Shown piece after piece: positions 27,211 to 36,762 of a stretch of 64,000 nt of DNA. Location of the stretch: NCBI GenBank assembly GCA_041391225.1, contig JAWKOL010000012.1:124001-188000 (forward strand), given 5' to 3'. The notes under the pieces were generated by a model. It was not told the DNA's origin. It saw only the letters and a program-made list of their open reading frames with translations, and made no database searches. The position numbers and the translations under genes were made by a program. The number at the start of each line of letters is the position of its first letter. Positions within the stretch are counted from its first letter, which is position 1. The stretch is from RI-153 sp041391225 (lineage in GTDB: Bacteria; Chloroflexota; Anaerolineae; Caldilineales; Caldilineaceae).

Positions 27211-28118
27211 ATGCGCGTGATCCGCTTCCCCACGAATCCCATCATCACGCCGGAGATGGACAGCCGGATTGGGGCGAATATCAATGGTCCGTCGTTGCTG
27301 CGCGTGCCGGATTGGTTGCCCGATCCGCTGGGGCGTTACTATCTTTACTTCGGCCACCACCAGGGGGAATTCATCCGCCTGGCCTACGCCGACGATCTGG
27401 CCGGCCCGTGGACAGTCTACGCGCCGGGGACGTTGGCGCTGGACGAGACGCCGTGTCACGGTCACATCGCGTCGCCCGATGTTCACGTGGACGACGCCAA
27501 CCGGCGCATTGTGATGTACTACCACGGTCCGGCGCTCTCCCGCGAGCAACAGGACGGCGATCCGCTGACACAGGCGTACCCGTTCCTGGGCGGGCAGCGC
27601 ACCTTGTCGCCACGTCCGAGGACGGTATCCACTTCACGTCGCAGCGCGAGGTGCTGGGTCCGAGCTACTTCCGCTCCTTTCGCTACGGTGGTTGGGTCTA
27701 CGCGTTGGGGATGCCGGGGATCTTCTTCCGCTCGCGGGATGGGTTTACCGGCTTCGAGCGTGGGCCGGTCGTCTTCGGGCGGGATCAGCGGCACACCGCC
27801 GTCAAAGTGGACGGCGACACGTTGACTGTCTTCTACTCGGTGGCGGGCGACTGCCCCGAACACATCGTGGCGTCCACCGTCGATCTGCGCCCCGATTGGC
27901 TGTCCTGGCAGGCGAGTGAGCAGGTGTCGGTGCTGCTGCCAGAAGAAATCTACGAAGGTGCGGATCTGCCGCTGGTGGCGTCAAAGCGCGGGGCGATCCA
28001 CGCGCGGGCGCGTCAACTGCGCGATCCGGCAATTTTTGAGGAGGAGGGACGCACGTTCCTGCTCTACTCGGTGGCGGGAGAGAGTGGGATCGCGGTGGCG
28101 GAGTATTCTTCAGAGTAG
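27211..28118 (+). pseudogene. Five-bladed-propeller glycoside hydrolase-like protein (one frameshift)
   Basis: Starts MRVIRFPTNPIITPEMD and shows the GH43/GH32-type blades GRYYLYFGHHQGEFIRLAY and HGHIASPDVHVDDANRRIVM. It shifts frame near 27598 (GQRTL), then continues ATSEDGIHFTSQREVLGPSY to ARQLRDPAIFEEEGRTFLLY. One missing base accounts for the break; the whole is about 302 aa. No signal peptide, so it is likely intracellular and acts on short oligosaccharides. It lies between the two paralogous large genes. Substrate unknown. Confidence 0.75.
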
Positions 28119-28137
28119 GAATATGTCTTGGCAGAAT

Positions 28138-28212
28138 AATGCGTAATCCGTAATGCGTAACTCAGAAGCAGAGATCGTCTCGACGAATTACGCATCACGC
28201 ATTACGCATTAG
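28138..28212. repeat. Hairpin repeat, TAATGCG family
   Basis: TAATGCGTAATCCGTAATGC faces AATTACGCATCACGCATTAC around a short inner GAGATCGTCTC palindrome. It lies between the propeller gene and protein B. Confidence 0.88.
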
Positions 28213-28250
28213 TCCACTTCTCATTTCTCATCACAGACAAGGACCTCCCC

Positions 28251-30105
28251 ATGCAAGACACCTACTGGTCCTCGCCGCAAGGGACCTACGACGAACGGCG
28301 CAGGATGTATCACGAATTCTGCGCGGCGGACAATACCGGCGGGCGCACCGGTCTTTTCAGCCAGATTGGGCGGCTGGCGTTGGGACGCGAGCCGGTGAAT
28401 GAGACGGCGATCCGCGAGGGGATCGAGTATGTCTACTCGCAGCAGGATTGCAACGACTTCACCCTGGGCGCGCTGCTGCGGATCGTCTACGGCTATCGCA
28501 ACAGCCCGTTGATTTCGCCCGAATTGATTGGGGACATCGAAATCTGCCTGCGCAAGTTCAAGTATTGGTGGGATCAGCCGGGCCGGGATCGGCGCTGCTA
28601 CCACACCGAAAACCATCAGATCATCTTCCACAGCGACGAGTTACTGGCCGGGCAGTTGTTCCGTGAGCACACGTTCGAGGTCTCGGGCAAGGACGGTCAA
28701 TTCCACGTCGATCATGCCCTGCATCTGATCCGGCGCTGGTTCGATTTCCGCGAGCGTTTCGGCTTCAGCGAATGGCTCTCGAACTGCTACTTCGAGGAAG
28801 ACTTGCTGGCGCTGGTCAACCTCTACGACTTCGCCGAGGACGCCGACATCCGCCGCCGCGCCCAAAACATGATCGACGTGATCCTCTTCGAGATGGCGCT
28901 GCACACCTATCGCGGCGTCTTCGGCAGCAGCCACGGTCGTTCGTACCCACGGCTGATCAAAGGCGGCCGCGGCGAAGACTCGGCGTCCACGGCCAAGTTG
29001 ATGTTCGGTATGGGCCTTTTCAACAAACCGTCGGCGTTGGGCGCGGTACCGCTTTCCACCAGCAGCTACCGCTGCCCGCCGGTGATCGCGGCCATCGCCG
29101 CCGATCTGGACGGTCCACGGCTGATGTGTGAGCGGCACAGCCTCAACATCGAGGACGCGGCCGCGCAGGGGTTGTCCTACGCCGATCTCGAAGACGGCTA
29201 CCTCTACTGGAGCATCCAAGACTACACCCACCCCGCCGTCATCGACCTGGCGCAGGAGACGCGGCGCACCTTCGGCGTGATGCTCTACGAGGATTATCAG
29301 CCCCGCTACGATCAACTGGCGGCGTGGGCCGAGGTGGATCGTCATGTGCAGGCGGAGCCGAGCATCGACTGTCACGCCATGACCGAGGTCCACGTGCAGA
29401 CCTACCGCACACCCCACTACATGCTCAGTTGCGCCCAGGACTACCGCCCCGGCAAACCCGGCTATCAGCAGCACCCGTGGCAGGCCACACTGGGGATCGA
29501 CGCCGTCCTCTTCACCAACCACCCCGGCGCGGAGGACGAGATTTCGCGCCCCAATTTTTGGGGCGGCAACGGCGTCTTGCCCAAGGCGGTGCAGCACCGC
29601 AACGTGCTGATCGCCATGCACCACGTCCCCGCCGACGATGCTTTCCCGTACAGCCATGCCTACTTCCCCGCGACGCCTTCGACACGGTGGAACAACACGG
29701 ACATTGGATCTGCGCGGCCAAGGACGACGGCTACCTCGCTTTCTACTCGCAGCACCCCGTCCTCTGGCGCGCCGACGCCGACGGCAACGAGATTGAACTG
29801 CGCGCTGACTCGCCCAGCAACATCTGGCTATGCGAACTGGGCAGCGTGGACGAGTGGGGATCGTTCGCTGCCTTCGTCGAGGCCGTCACCGCGGCGAAGA
29901 TCCAGTGCGGCGATCTCAGCGTCGACTATCGTTCGCCGTCCGCGGGCAGGGTGGAGCTGGCGTGGAACGGTCCTCTGCGTGGGACGGGGCCGTGATCGAG
30001 CTGCACAACTACCCGCGCTTCGCCAATCCCTACTGCCGCGCCGACTTCGGGGCGAAGGTCTACGAAATCGAGCACGCAGGACAGAGTCACCGGATTGCGC
30101 TATAA
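28251..30105 (+). pseudogene. Large unassigned protein B (paralogue of the gene at 24318), two frameshifts
   Basis: About 617 aa when repaired. The helical domain matches protein A motif by motif: TENHQIIFHSDELLAGQLF, SNCYFEEDLLALVNLYDFAE and GVFGSSHGRSYPRLIKGG, then YMLSCAQDYRPGKPGYQQHP. It lacks the N-terminal beta domain of protein A. The frame breaks near 29668 (one C missing from a CCCC run: HAYFP then RDAFDTVEQHGHW) and near 29983 (LAWNGPLR then DGAVIELHNYPRF). Function unknown. Conserved Glu/His residues and position before a GH4 gene suggest an oligosaccharide-cleaving enzyme. Confidence 0.65.
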
Positions 30106-30131
30106 TTACGCATTACTCGTTACGCATTACG
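30104..30131. repeat. ACGCATT-word repeat
   Basis: ATTACGCATTACTCGTTACG and following: 7-nt words directly after the stop of protein B. Only one orientation is present. Confidence 0.75.
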
Positions 30132-30160
30132 TCTCACCCCACATAGAGAGGACACACCCA

Positions 30161-31549
30161 ATGCCCACCCCCATCAAACTCAGCGTCATCGGCGCGGGCA
30201 GCGCTACCTTTTCGCTGGGCCTGGTCAAGGACATCTGCCTGACCCCCGGCCTCAATGGCAGCCTGATCAGCTTCATGGACATCGACGCCGACCGTCTGGA
30301 CGCCATCACCAAACTGGCGATCCGCTACGCCGATGAACTGGGCGCGGACCTGCGCTTCGAGCAGACCACTAATCGCGCCGCCACGCTCAACGACGCCGAT
30401 TTCGTGATCAACACCGCATCGGCGTCGAGCCACTACTACCAACGCGATTCCCGCGAACTGGTGGACAAACACGGCTACTACTACGGTGGTCGCTTCCGCA
30501 GCGGCAACTACTCAAACCTGAAGCTGATGCTCGACGTGGCCCGCGACATGGAGGAAATCTGCCCCGATGCCTGGCTGATCCAGTCGGGCAACCCCGTCTT
30601 CGAGGGATCGACGCTGATGACGCGTGAGACCAGCATCAAGGTCTGTGGTCTCTGTCACGGCCATTACGGCGTCTATAACATTGCCCGCGTCCTCGGTTTT
30701 GAGGACCATGACAAGATCACGTGGCAGGCGCCCGGCCTCAACCACAACATTTGGCTCACCCACTTCTACTACAAGGGAGAAGACGCCTACCCCATCCTCG
30801 AAAAGTGGATCGAAGAAGAGGGTGAACACTATTGGCAGACCCACATCGCCGAGCGCACCCACGATATCCAGATGTCGCGCGGCACGATTCACCAATACCG
30901 CATGTTCGGCCTGATGCCCATCGGCGACACCCCTCGCCGCGGCGGTTGGTGGTATCACACCGACATCGAGACGAAGAAACGCTGGTTCGGCGAACCCTGG
31001 GGCGGGCCGGACACGCACCTGGGCCGTCCTGTGCATGTGGAAGGGCTGGAGAAGCGCCTCGCCCAGATCAAGGAACTCACCGAGAACCCCAAGGCCAGCA
31101 TCATCGAGGCCTTCGGCTCGCAGAAGACGCGCGAACAGCAAGTGCCGATCATCGACGGGCTGGTCAACGACAACGAAGGCCAGTTCCAGGTGAACATCCC
31201 CAACCACGGCGCGCTGGCCGGCGTCCCCGACGACGTGGTGGTGGAAGTACCCGCCGTGGTCAACAAGAAGGGCATCCAGCCGCTTCGGGTGCATCCGCTG
31301 CCCAAGAAGATCATGTTGGAGCAGATCCTGCCCGAATGGCTGGAGATGGAACGAGATCTGCTCGCCTTCGCCACCGGTGACCGCTCCATGCTGCTGTACA
31401 ACGTCCTCGAAGCGGGGCAGACCAAGTCCTACGATCAGGCGGTGGCCGTCCTCGAAGACGTGCTCTCCATGCCCGAAAACGCGGAGAAGGCGGCGCATTA
31501 CAAGTACGATGAGCGGGCGAAGGATCTGATTCTGGGGACTGGGGACTAG
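30161..31549 (+). CDS. GH4-family NAD-dependent glycosidase, 462 aa
   Basis: Start ATG at 30161 is chosen over an upstream in-frame ATG because GAGAGGA precedes it and the upstream part is repeat. The NAD site is SVIGAGSATFSLGLVKD (residues about 7-23). GH4 metal-site features are QSGNPVF, KVCGLCHGHYG (Cys and His) and GLNHNIWLTHF. The family cleaves alpha- or beta-glycosides and galacturonides by an oxidation-elimination mechanism with NAD and a divalent metal, in the cytosol. Near an oligogalacturonate-lyase-like gene, an alpha-galacturonidase role is one possibility. Its last residues LGTGD and TAG stop are repeat sequence. Confidence 0.9.
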   Translation: MPTPIKLSVIGAGSATFSLGLVKDICLTPGLNGSLISFMDIDADRLDAITKLAIRYADELGADLRFEQTTNRAATLNDADFVINTASASSHYYQRDSRELVDKHGYYYGGRFRSGNYSNLKLMLDVARDMEEICPDAWLIQSGNPVFEGSTLMTRETSIKVCGLCHGHYGVYNIARVLGFEDHDKITWQAPGLNHNIWLTHFYYKGEDAYPILEKWIEEEGEHYWQTHIAERTHDIQMSRGTIHQYRMFGLMPIGDTPRRGGWWYHTDIETKKRWFGEPWGGPDTHLGRPVHVEGLEKRLAQIKELTENPKASIIEAFGSQKTREQQVPIIDGLVNDNEGQFQVNIPNHGALAGVPDDVVVEVPAVVNKKGIQPLRVHPLPKKIMLEQILPEWLEMERDLLAFATGDRSMLLYNVLEAGQTKSYDQAVAVLEDVLSMPENAEKAAHYKYDERAKDLILGTGD

Positions 31550-31803
31550 GGACTTGACAGGCCCTCACCCCCAACCCCTCTCCCATCTGTTCGGAGTCAT
31601 TTACTCGACTGACAGTCACTCTCGTTGACCCTGTATCGCCGTCTGAGTGGCCGGATGGGAGAGGGGAGCCAGAACCAGGTCGACGATCTGGCTCCCCTCT
31701 CCCATCCACACCCGCAGATGGCAAGAACTACAACATCCTGACGGATTCTCAGAGCACGTCTGATTCTTAACGCAGTGGGAGAGGGGCTGGGGGTGAGGGC
31801 CTC
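31533..31803. repeat. Nested hairpin: GGGACTN words plus 21-bp perfect stem
   Basis: The GGGGACT words overlap the GH4 stop. Then AGGCCCTCACCCCCAACCCC faces GGGGCTGGGGGTGAGGGCCT at the far end. Inside, a perfect 21-bp stem (GGATGGGAGAGGGGAGCCAG at 31655 on, and its complement) closes a 13-nt loop near 31676-31688. No gene lies in this gap. Confidence 0.85.
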
Positions 31804-31830
31804 TGCCCTCAATCTCCAAAGGAGACACAC

Positions 31831-32739
31831 ATGACCGAAACCACCTTTACCATCCCCACCGCCCACATCGACGATCCCACGTCGGTTGTGGACGTGCTGG
31901 CGACGCTGTCGCAGATCCACGGCCCAGACTACGAATTCGCGCTGGAACGCTGGGCCGGTGAAGAGGACGTGCATCCCCTACCAGGACGCACGATCTACCG
32001 ATTCCTGATCGAAACCAACAACGCCGCCATCGATCTGCACCCCGGCGAGTGGGTGCGCGGTGCAGCGGAGGACGGTCACTGTGTGCCGGTGGACGGATCG
32101 CTCGCCCGCGTGGTGACACACCACAGCGTCGAACTCTGGCCCGGCGATGTCGTCTGCGTGGACGCGCACGATGACCGCCCCGCCATCCTCCACGGCGAGG
32201 GCGTTTACTTCGAGGTGATCGCCGAGTCGACGGGCTACCGTGCGCCACGCGTGGGGCTGTTGCGCAACCTGGGCAGCATCCCCGGCGGCTGTGCGGCCTA
32301 TCCTGGCGCGTTTCGGCGTGAGACGCTGCCGCCGCAACGCCCCGCCGCCGACGCCCCGGATCAACGCGGCGTCAACCGCGTCACCGAGCACACGCTGGAC
32401 ATGCGCATCGACCGCAACCCGCCGCCGATCCGTCATTTCCACGGGCCGATCCCGGTGGGCGACGGCAGACTCGTCAACCACAGCGAAACCGCGATAGTGC
32501 TGCCGCGGTCGGTCTACGGCCTGCCCGAAGTCGATCGCGAGGACGAAGGACACCTCGTCATCTACCGTCGCCCCGCCGAAGATCCCACAGACACGGTGAG
32601 AATCCCCGTGCGGCCCGGCTCCATCGTCGTCACCCCGGCCACCACTGAGGTGGTCATGGGCCATGCTTTCGAGAACTGTTTCGCCATGCTTGTCGCCATC
32701 CCCGGCTTCGTGGCGCCGTACAATATGATTGAAGAATAA
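31831..32739 (+). CDS. Conserved hypothetical protein, beta-rich, 302 aa
   Basis: ATG at 31831 follows AAAGGAGA. Beta-strand-rich with a cupin-like middle (LWPGDVVCVDAHDDRP, AILHGEGVYFEVIAES) and a second similar half (VRIPVRPGSIVVTPATTEVV), so possibly a bicupin. No family recognised. No signal peptide. Between the GH4 gene and the oligogalacturonate-lyase-like gene, so a role in sugar-acid handling is plausible but unproven. Confidence 0.6.
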   Translation: MTETTFTIPTAHIDDPTSVVDVLATLSQIHGPDYEFALERWAGEEDVHPLPGRTIYRFLIETNNAAIDLHPGEWVRGAAEDGHCVPVDGSLARVVTHHSVELWPGDVVCVDAHDDRPAILHGEGVYFEVIAESTGYRAPRVGLLRNLGSIPGGCAAYPGAFRRETLPPQRPAADAPDQRGVNRVTEHTLDMRIDRNPPPIRHFHGPIPVGDGRLVNHSETAIVLPRSVYGLPEVDREDEGHLVIYRRPAEDPTDTVRIPVRPGSIVVTPATTEVVMGHAFENCFAMLVAIPGFVAPYNMIEE

Positions 32740-32742
32740 GAA

Positions 32743-32952
32743 AATTCACCACAAAGGCGCAAAGGGCAGAAACAAAGTCCGCGGATTTCAAGATTAGAGG
32801 GATTCTCAGAAGGATTCAGAGATAGAACGCAGATTGAGCGGATTCGGCGAATTCCCAGAGCGAATCCGAAATATCCGCCGAATCCGCTCAATCCGCGTTC
32901 TATTCTCAATCTTCTCTTCTTCTTTGCGTCCTTTGCGCCTTTGCGGTGAATT
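32743..32952. repeat. Nested repeats: CACAAAGGCG outer, CGGATTGAG inner
   Basis: AATTCACCACAAAGGCGCAA faces TTGCGCCTTTGCGGTGAATT at the end. Inside, AGAACGCAGATTGAGCGG (32822 on) faces CCGCTCAATCCGCGTTCT (ending about 32903). The outer pair ends just before the ribosome site of the next gene. Confidence 0.85.
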
Positions 32953-32975
32953 CGTTTCAGAAAGGACACGTGAAT

Positions 32976-34118
32976 ATGAGCGTCGGTGAGGTGTTTGCGC
33001 CAGAGTGGACGGTCTTCGACGATCCCATTTCGGGCGTGCAAGTGAAGCAGTTGACCAACTACAAAGGACACAGCCATCATTTTTACTTCACCAATCCGGG
33101 CTGGTACGCGGGCGGCACGAAGCTGCTCTTCGGCTCAGATCGAGCGAACCGGGCCAATCTGTACAGCATCGACCTGGGCAGCGGCGAAATCACGCAGTTG
33201 ACCGATCTGGCCCCGGTACCCCCGCCGTTTGAGACGGAGTTCCTCTTCTCGTGTGTCAACCCGACGCGCGACGAGGCGTATTTCTGGTACAACGGCGAAA
33301 TCATGGCGATTGATCTGAACAGTTACGAGACACGCCCGCTATGGAAGGTGCCCAAGGGCTTCCTCAACAACATGATGAACGTCACCGCAGACGGCAAGTA
33401 CATCTGCACCGGCATCTACGAGGACCTGTCGGGCCAGTTCAAAGTGGATCTGCTGCACGGCTACGTCGGCTTCCGCGAGTACATGCTGGCCAATCCGCTC
33501 AGCCGCATCATGCGTGTGGCTACGGACGGCAGCGGCGCGCAGACAGCCTGGGAAGAGAATGCGTGGATCGGCCACGTCAACACGTCGCCCACCATCCCCA
33601 ACCTGCTCACTTTCTGTCACGAAGGGCCGTGGCACGAAGTGGACAACCGCATCTGGGGCCTCAACATCGACAGCGGCGACACCTGGCAGATCCGCCCGCG
33701 CACGCACCCAGGTGAAAAGGTGGGCCACGAATATTGGTACGCCGACGGCGAGCACCTCGGCTATCACGGGTACTCGGCGGACAGCAGCCACAAGTTCTTT
33801 GGCCGCATCCGCTACGACAACACCGACCAGCTCGAAGTCAGCTTCCCCCACGAAACCGGACACATCCACTCCAATGACATCAACCTGATCGTGGGCGATG
33901 CCGGCGGCGTGGTGCGCATCTGGCAGTGGAACGGCCAAGACTTCGACGGTCCGCGTGTGCTCTGCCGTCACCGCAGCAGCGCCCACATCCAGAAAGTCCA
34001 CGTCCACCCGCGTTTCAACGCCGCAGGGACACACGTCCTCTTCACCAGCGATTCCACGGGGTACGGGAATCTGTATCTGGTGGAGATGCCGGCGTTTGAA
34101 CGACTACCAGAACTGTAG
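32976..34118 (+). CDS. ogl: Oligogalacturonate lyase-like protein (PL22 type), 380 aa
   Basis: A seven-bladed-propeller lyase of the Ogl family. GHSHHFYFTNPGWYAGG opens the first blade, and repeated blade motifs follow (LLFGSDRANRANLYSID, NVTADGKYICTGIYE). The metal-site pattern known from PL22 is present: HETGHIHSND and AHIQKVHVHPRF (Gln, His, His spacing). Start ATG at 32976 is preferred over an upstream ATG because of AAGGA. The enzyme would split unsaturated digalacturonate or short oligogalacturonides by beta-elimination in the cytosol. No signal peptide. Neighbouring cupin and dehydrogenases fit uronate catabolism. Confidence 0.82.
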   Translation: MSVGEVFAPEWTVFDDPISGVQVKQLTNYKGHSHHFYFTNPGWYAGGTKLLFGSDRANRANLYSIDLGSGEITQLTDLAPVPPPFETEFLFSCVNPTRDEAYFWYNGEIMAIDLNSYETRPLWKVPKGFLNNMMNVTADGKYICTGIYEDLSGQFKVDLLHGYVGFREYMLANPLSRIMRVATDGSGAQTAWEENAWIGHVNTSPTIPNLLTFCHEGPWHEVDNRIWGLNIDSGDTWQIRPRTHPGEKVGHEYWYADGEHLGYHGYSADSSHKFFGRIRYDNTDQLEVSFPHETGHIHSNDINLIVGDAGGVVRIWQWNGQDFDGPRVLCRHRSSAHIQKVHVHPRFNAAGTHVLFTSDSTGYGNLYLVEMPAFERLPEL

Positions 34119-34120
34119 AC

Positions 34121-34279
34121 ATTTACGATTTGCGATTGACGATTTACGATTGTCTGGTTGAGAATGCGAATGGGCGGCATGGAAGTAGACTTGTTCCAGC
34201 CCGCCCACAACCCAATAGCGCATCACGGTCTTTACACGACAATCGAAAATCGTAAATCGTAAATCGTAAATCGTAAATT
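34121..34279. repeat. Hairpin repeat, CGATTTA family
   Basis: ATTTACGATTTGCGATTGAC and following (left), and a right arm of five CGTAAAT-type heptamers (about 34233-34279). The loop contains its own GGGCGG...CCGCCC stem. Confidence 0.88.
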
Positions 34280-34294
34280 CCCAAGGGGGTTTCC

Positions 34295-34615
34295 ATGACC
34301 TTCAACGAATTGACCGTCAAAGGCATTACCCGCTACCTCCACGACGCCGACCTGGGCGAAAAGGACCTGCGTATGCACATCTCACAGGTCGACGCGGGTC
34401 AGCGTTCGCATCCGCCGCATCAGCATGGCGGCTTCGAGGCGATCTACGTCCTCGAAGGGCAAGCCACCGTCGAGATCGAGGACCAGGAACACGTCCTCAA
34501 CGCCAACGAAACCGCTGTCTTCGATCCGCGCAAGATGCACGGGTTACGCAACGACGGGGATGGCGTGTTGAAGTATATTGTACTGCGGGCAGGGGATGAT
34601 GGGATGATGAGATGA
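34295..34615 (+). CDS. Small single-domain cupin, 106 aa
   Basis: Cupin motif 1 is complete (HQHGGFE then AIYVLEG: H-x-H-x3-E-x6-G) and motif 2 is present (PRKMHGLRN: P-x3-H-x3-N), so a metal-binding cupin is expected. Right after an oligogalacturonate-lyase-like gene, a KdgF-like role (opening of unsaturated uronates) is possible, but the first motif has Glu where I remember Gln in KdgF. ATG at 34295 lies after AAGGGGG. The C-terminal GDDGMMR and stop come from the GATGATG repeat. Confidence 0.7.
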   Translation: MTFNELTVKGITRYLHDADLGEKDLRMHISQVDAGQRSHPPHQHGGFEAIYVLEGQATVEIEDQEHVLNANETAVFDPRKMHGLRNDGDGVLKYIVLRAGDDGMMR

Positions 34616-34660
34616 TGAGATGGATCTCGAAGCCCATCATCCTCATCATCTCATCATCAC
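34593..34660. repeat. Hairpin repeat, GGGATGAT family
   Basis: GGATGATGGGATGATGAGAT faces CATCATCCTCATCATCTCAT. The left arm is translated as the C-terminus of the cupin. Sister copy at 43384. Confidence 0.85.
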
Positions 34661-34712
34661 GCCCACGCAAAATATTCCAATCCACCTTCAATTCCTTAGA
34701 TCGGAACACGTT

Positions 34713-35756
34713 ATGACAAACAACACACCCATCCGCGTCGGCATTGCCGGGCTAGGACGCAGCGGCTGGGGCATCCATGCCCGGCTGATTGACCCGCTCA
34801 AGGAAAAGTTCCAGATCGTGGCGGTGGTGGACGACGATCCCAGCCGCCGCGAGGAGGCCGTGGAACGTTTCGACTGCCTGGCCTACGAAAACTACGCCGA
34901 GTTGCTGGCCGACAAAGCCGTGGAACTGGTGGTGGTGGCATTGCCCAGTTTCCTCCACGCCGAGCGCTCGATCCAGGCGCTGGAAGCGGGCAAACACGTC
35001 GTGTGTGAGAAGCCGATGGCCACGTCCCTGCCCGACGCCGACCGCATGGTGGCCGCCACTGAGGAGACTGGCAACGTCCTCGCCGTCTTCCAGAATCGGC
35101 GCTACGATCCCGACTTCGTCAAGATCCGCCAGATCATCGATTCGGGTGTCCTCGGGCGCATTGTGCAGATCAGCATGACCGAATCGCGCTTCTCGCGTCG
35201 CTGGGATTGGCAGACGCTGAAGCAGTACGGCGGCGGATCACTCAACAACACCGGCCCGCACTACCTGGATCAGGCGCTGCAACTCTACGGCGAAGGACAG
35301 CCCGAGATCGTCTTCTGTCACCTGGATCGCACGCTGACGTTGGGCGACGCCGACGATCACGTGAAGCTCGTCTTCAAGGGTGAAGACAGGCCCACGCTCG
35401 ACATCGAAATCAGCAGTGCTTGCGCCTATCCCTACGAAAAGTGGAACATCATGGGCACGCAGGGTGGTCTGCACGGCACCACCCGCGAACTGCACTGGAA
35501 GACATTCGATCCCGATCAGTTGGCCCCGCGTGTCCTCGACACCGCGCCCACCCCCGACCGCGGCTACAACCGCGACGAGATCCCCTGGCAGGAATACTCG
35601 TGGACCGCCGATGACTCCGACGCGCCCGGCGAACCCGGTTTCTACCTCGATCTCTACGAGACCATCCGTAACGGCGCGCCCTTGTTCATCACCCCACAAA
35701 GCGTGCGCCGCGTGATCTGGTTGCAAGAGACGTGTCATGAGTTGTCGCCGGTGTAG
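34713..35756 (+). CDS. Gfo/Idh/MocA-family oxidoreductase, 347 aa
   Basis: N-terminal NAD(P) motif VGIAGLGRSGWGIHARL, VCEKPMATSLPDADRMV (the conserved Glu-Lys-Pro), and SLNNTGPHYLDQALQLYGE in the substrate domain. Start ATG at 34713 is chosen because the preceding residues would be repeat-derived. Probably oxidises a sugar or uronate derivative in the cytosol. It is one of three such paralogous-type enzymes in the window, here next to the lyase and cupin. Confidence 0.88.
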   Translation: MTNNTPIRVGIAGLGRSGWGIHARLIDPLKEKFQIVAVVDDDPSRREEAVERFDCLAYENYAELLADKAVELVVVALPSFLHAERSIQALEAGKHVVCEKPMATSLPDADRMVAATEETGNVLAVFQNRRYDPDFVKIRQIIDSGVLGRIVQISMTESRFSRRWDWQTLKQYGGGSLNNTGPHYLDQALQLYGEGQPEIVFCHLDRTLTLGDADDHVKLVFKGEDRPTLDIEISSACAYPYEKWNIMGTQGGLHGTTRELHWKTFDPDQLAPRVLDTAPTPDRGYNRDEIPWQEYSWTADDSDAPGEPGFYLDLYETIRNGAPLFITPQSVRRVIWLQETCHELSPV

Positions 35757-35912
35757 GGCCTGGGGACTTGGGATCGGGGACTGGGGATTGGGTTGAGTCT
35801 ATGAATTCTCCTATCGCCTGATCTTTCGACAACGGCGATTGGGCGATTAAGCGATTTCGGATACTGTTCACTATCCCAAGTCCCCAGTCCCTAATCCCCA
35901 GTCCCCAACCGC
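35757..35912. repeat. Hairpin repeat, GGGACTN family
   Basis: Left arm of about five heptamers (GGGACTT, GGGATCG, GGGACTG, GGGATTG) from 35763. Right arm CAAGTCCCCAGTCCCTAATC and following, to 35909. CGATTGGGCGATT words occur inside the loop. Confidence 0.88.
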
Positions 35913-35916
35913 CCCA

Positions 35917-35925
35917 TGCTATAAT
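35917..35925 (+). promoter_or_regulatory. Extended -10 element
   Basis: TGCTATAAT, a perfect extended -10, lies about 40 nt before the Uma2 start and directly after the repeat. No good -35 is present. Confidence 0.45.
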
Positions 35926-35964
35926 GAACGAACTGTGTCGCACGGATTCTACAGGGAACCGACG

Positions 35965-36615
35965 ATGAGCCAGGCCAGAATTATCCACAAAGTGGAATAC
36001 GATCCAGAAGCGGAACCCAAGGTGCTGCCTGAAGGCGAGGTTACCTTCGAGGAGTACCTGGCATGGGCCGACGAGGACATCGCCGCCGAATGGGAGAACG
36101 GGAGGATTGTTCTCATGTCACCAGCAGCAAGGGTTCACCAGGCATTAGTGAGGTGGTTGTCAACGGTGTTAAGCCTTTATGTACAACACCACGATCTCGG
36201 GGAAGTGCTTATCGCCCCATTCGCCGTCCGGCTGCGCGTCTCCGATCAAGGACGCGAACCGGATATCCTTTTCGTGCGCACCGAAAACCTGGCTCGGCTC
36301 AAAAACACCTATCTCGACGGCGCAGCAGACCTGATCATCGAAATCGCGTCGCCCGAAAGTATGATGCGAGATCGCGGACAGAAGTATATCGAGTACGAAG
36401 CCGAAGGCGTCACCGAATATTGGCTCATCGATCCCCAACGACGCAGCGCCGAATTCCACCGCCTCGGCGATGACGGGCGCTACCAGCCCATCCTGCCACA
36501 GAATCACGTCTACCACAGCGCCGTCGTCCCAGGCTTCAGCCTTGACGTGCGTCGGCTCTGGCAGGATCCACTGCCCAGCGAGTTGGACGTGCTGCGGCAG
36601 TTGGGTGTCATTTAG
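35965..36615 (+). CDS. Uma2-family putative endonuclease (DUF820), 216 aa
   Basis: PD-(D/E)XK-fold family protein: VTFEEYLAWADEDIAAEWEN, PFAVRLRVSDQGREPDILFV (Asp), then DLIIEIASPES (the E-x-x-S strand with the catalytic Glu) and YEAEGVTEYWLIDP. These proteins are frequent in Cyanobacteria and Chloroflexota; their role is unsettled. Start ATG at 35965 (residue 11 of the longer frame) fits the extended -10 spacing. Unrelated to the sugar genes around it. Confidence 0.85.
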   Translation: MSQARIIHKVEYDPEAEPKVLPEGEVTFEEYLAWADEDIAAEWENGRIVLMSPAARVHQALVRWLSTVLSLYVQHHDLGEVLIAPFAVRLRVSDQGREPDILFVRTENLARLKNTYLDGAADLIIEIASPESMMRDRGQKYIEYEAEGVTEYWLIDPQRRSAEFHRLGDDGRYQPILPQNHVYHSAVVPGFSLDVRRLWQDPLPSELDVLRQLGVI

Positions 36616-36616
36616 C

Positions 36617-36753
36617 TGGGGATCGGGGACTGGGGACTAGGGATTGCGAGCAGGATCTGACATCACCTAATCACCTAATCTCTGACTAGATTAGGTGATG
36701 TCAGACTCTCGGCACAGTCCCCTAGTCCCCAGTCCCCATTCCCCATTCCCCAA
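36617..36753. repeat. Hairpin repeat, GGGACTN family with inner palindrome
   Basis: GGGGATCGGGGACTGGGGAC faces GTCCCCTAGTCCCCAGTCCC. The inner TCTGACATCACCTAATC / GATTAGGTGATGTCAGA stem (about 36656-36707) is perfect. Fills the gap before the 2-hydroxyacid dehydrogenase. Confidence 0.88.
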
Positions 36754-36762
36754 GAGAAACCC

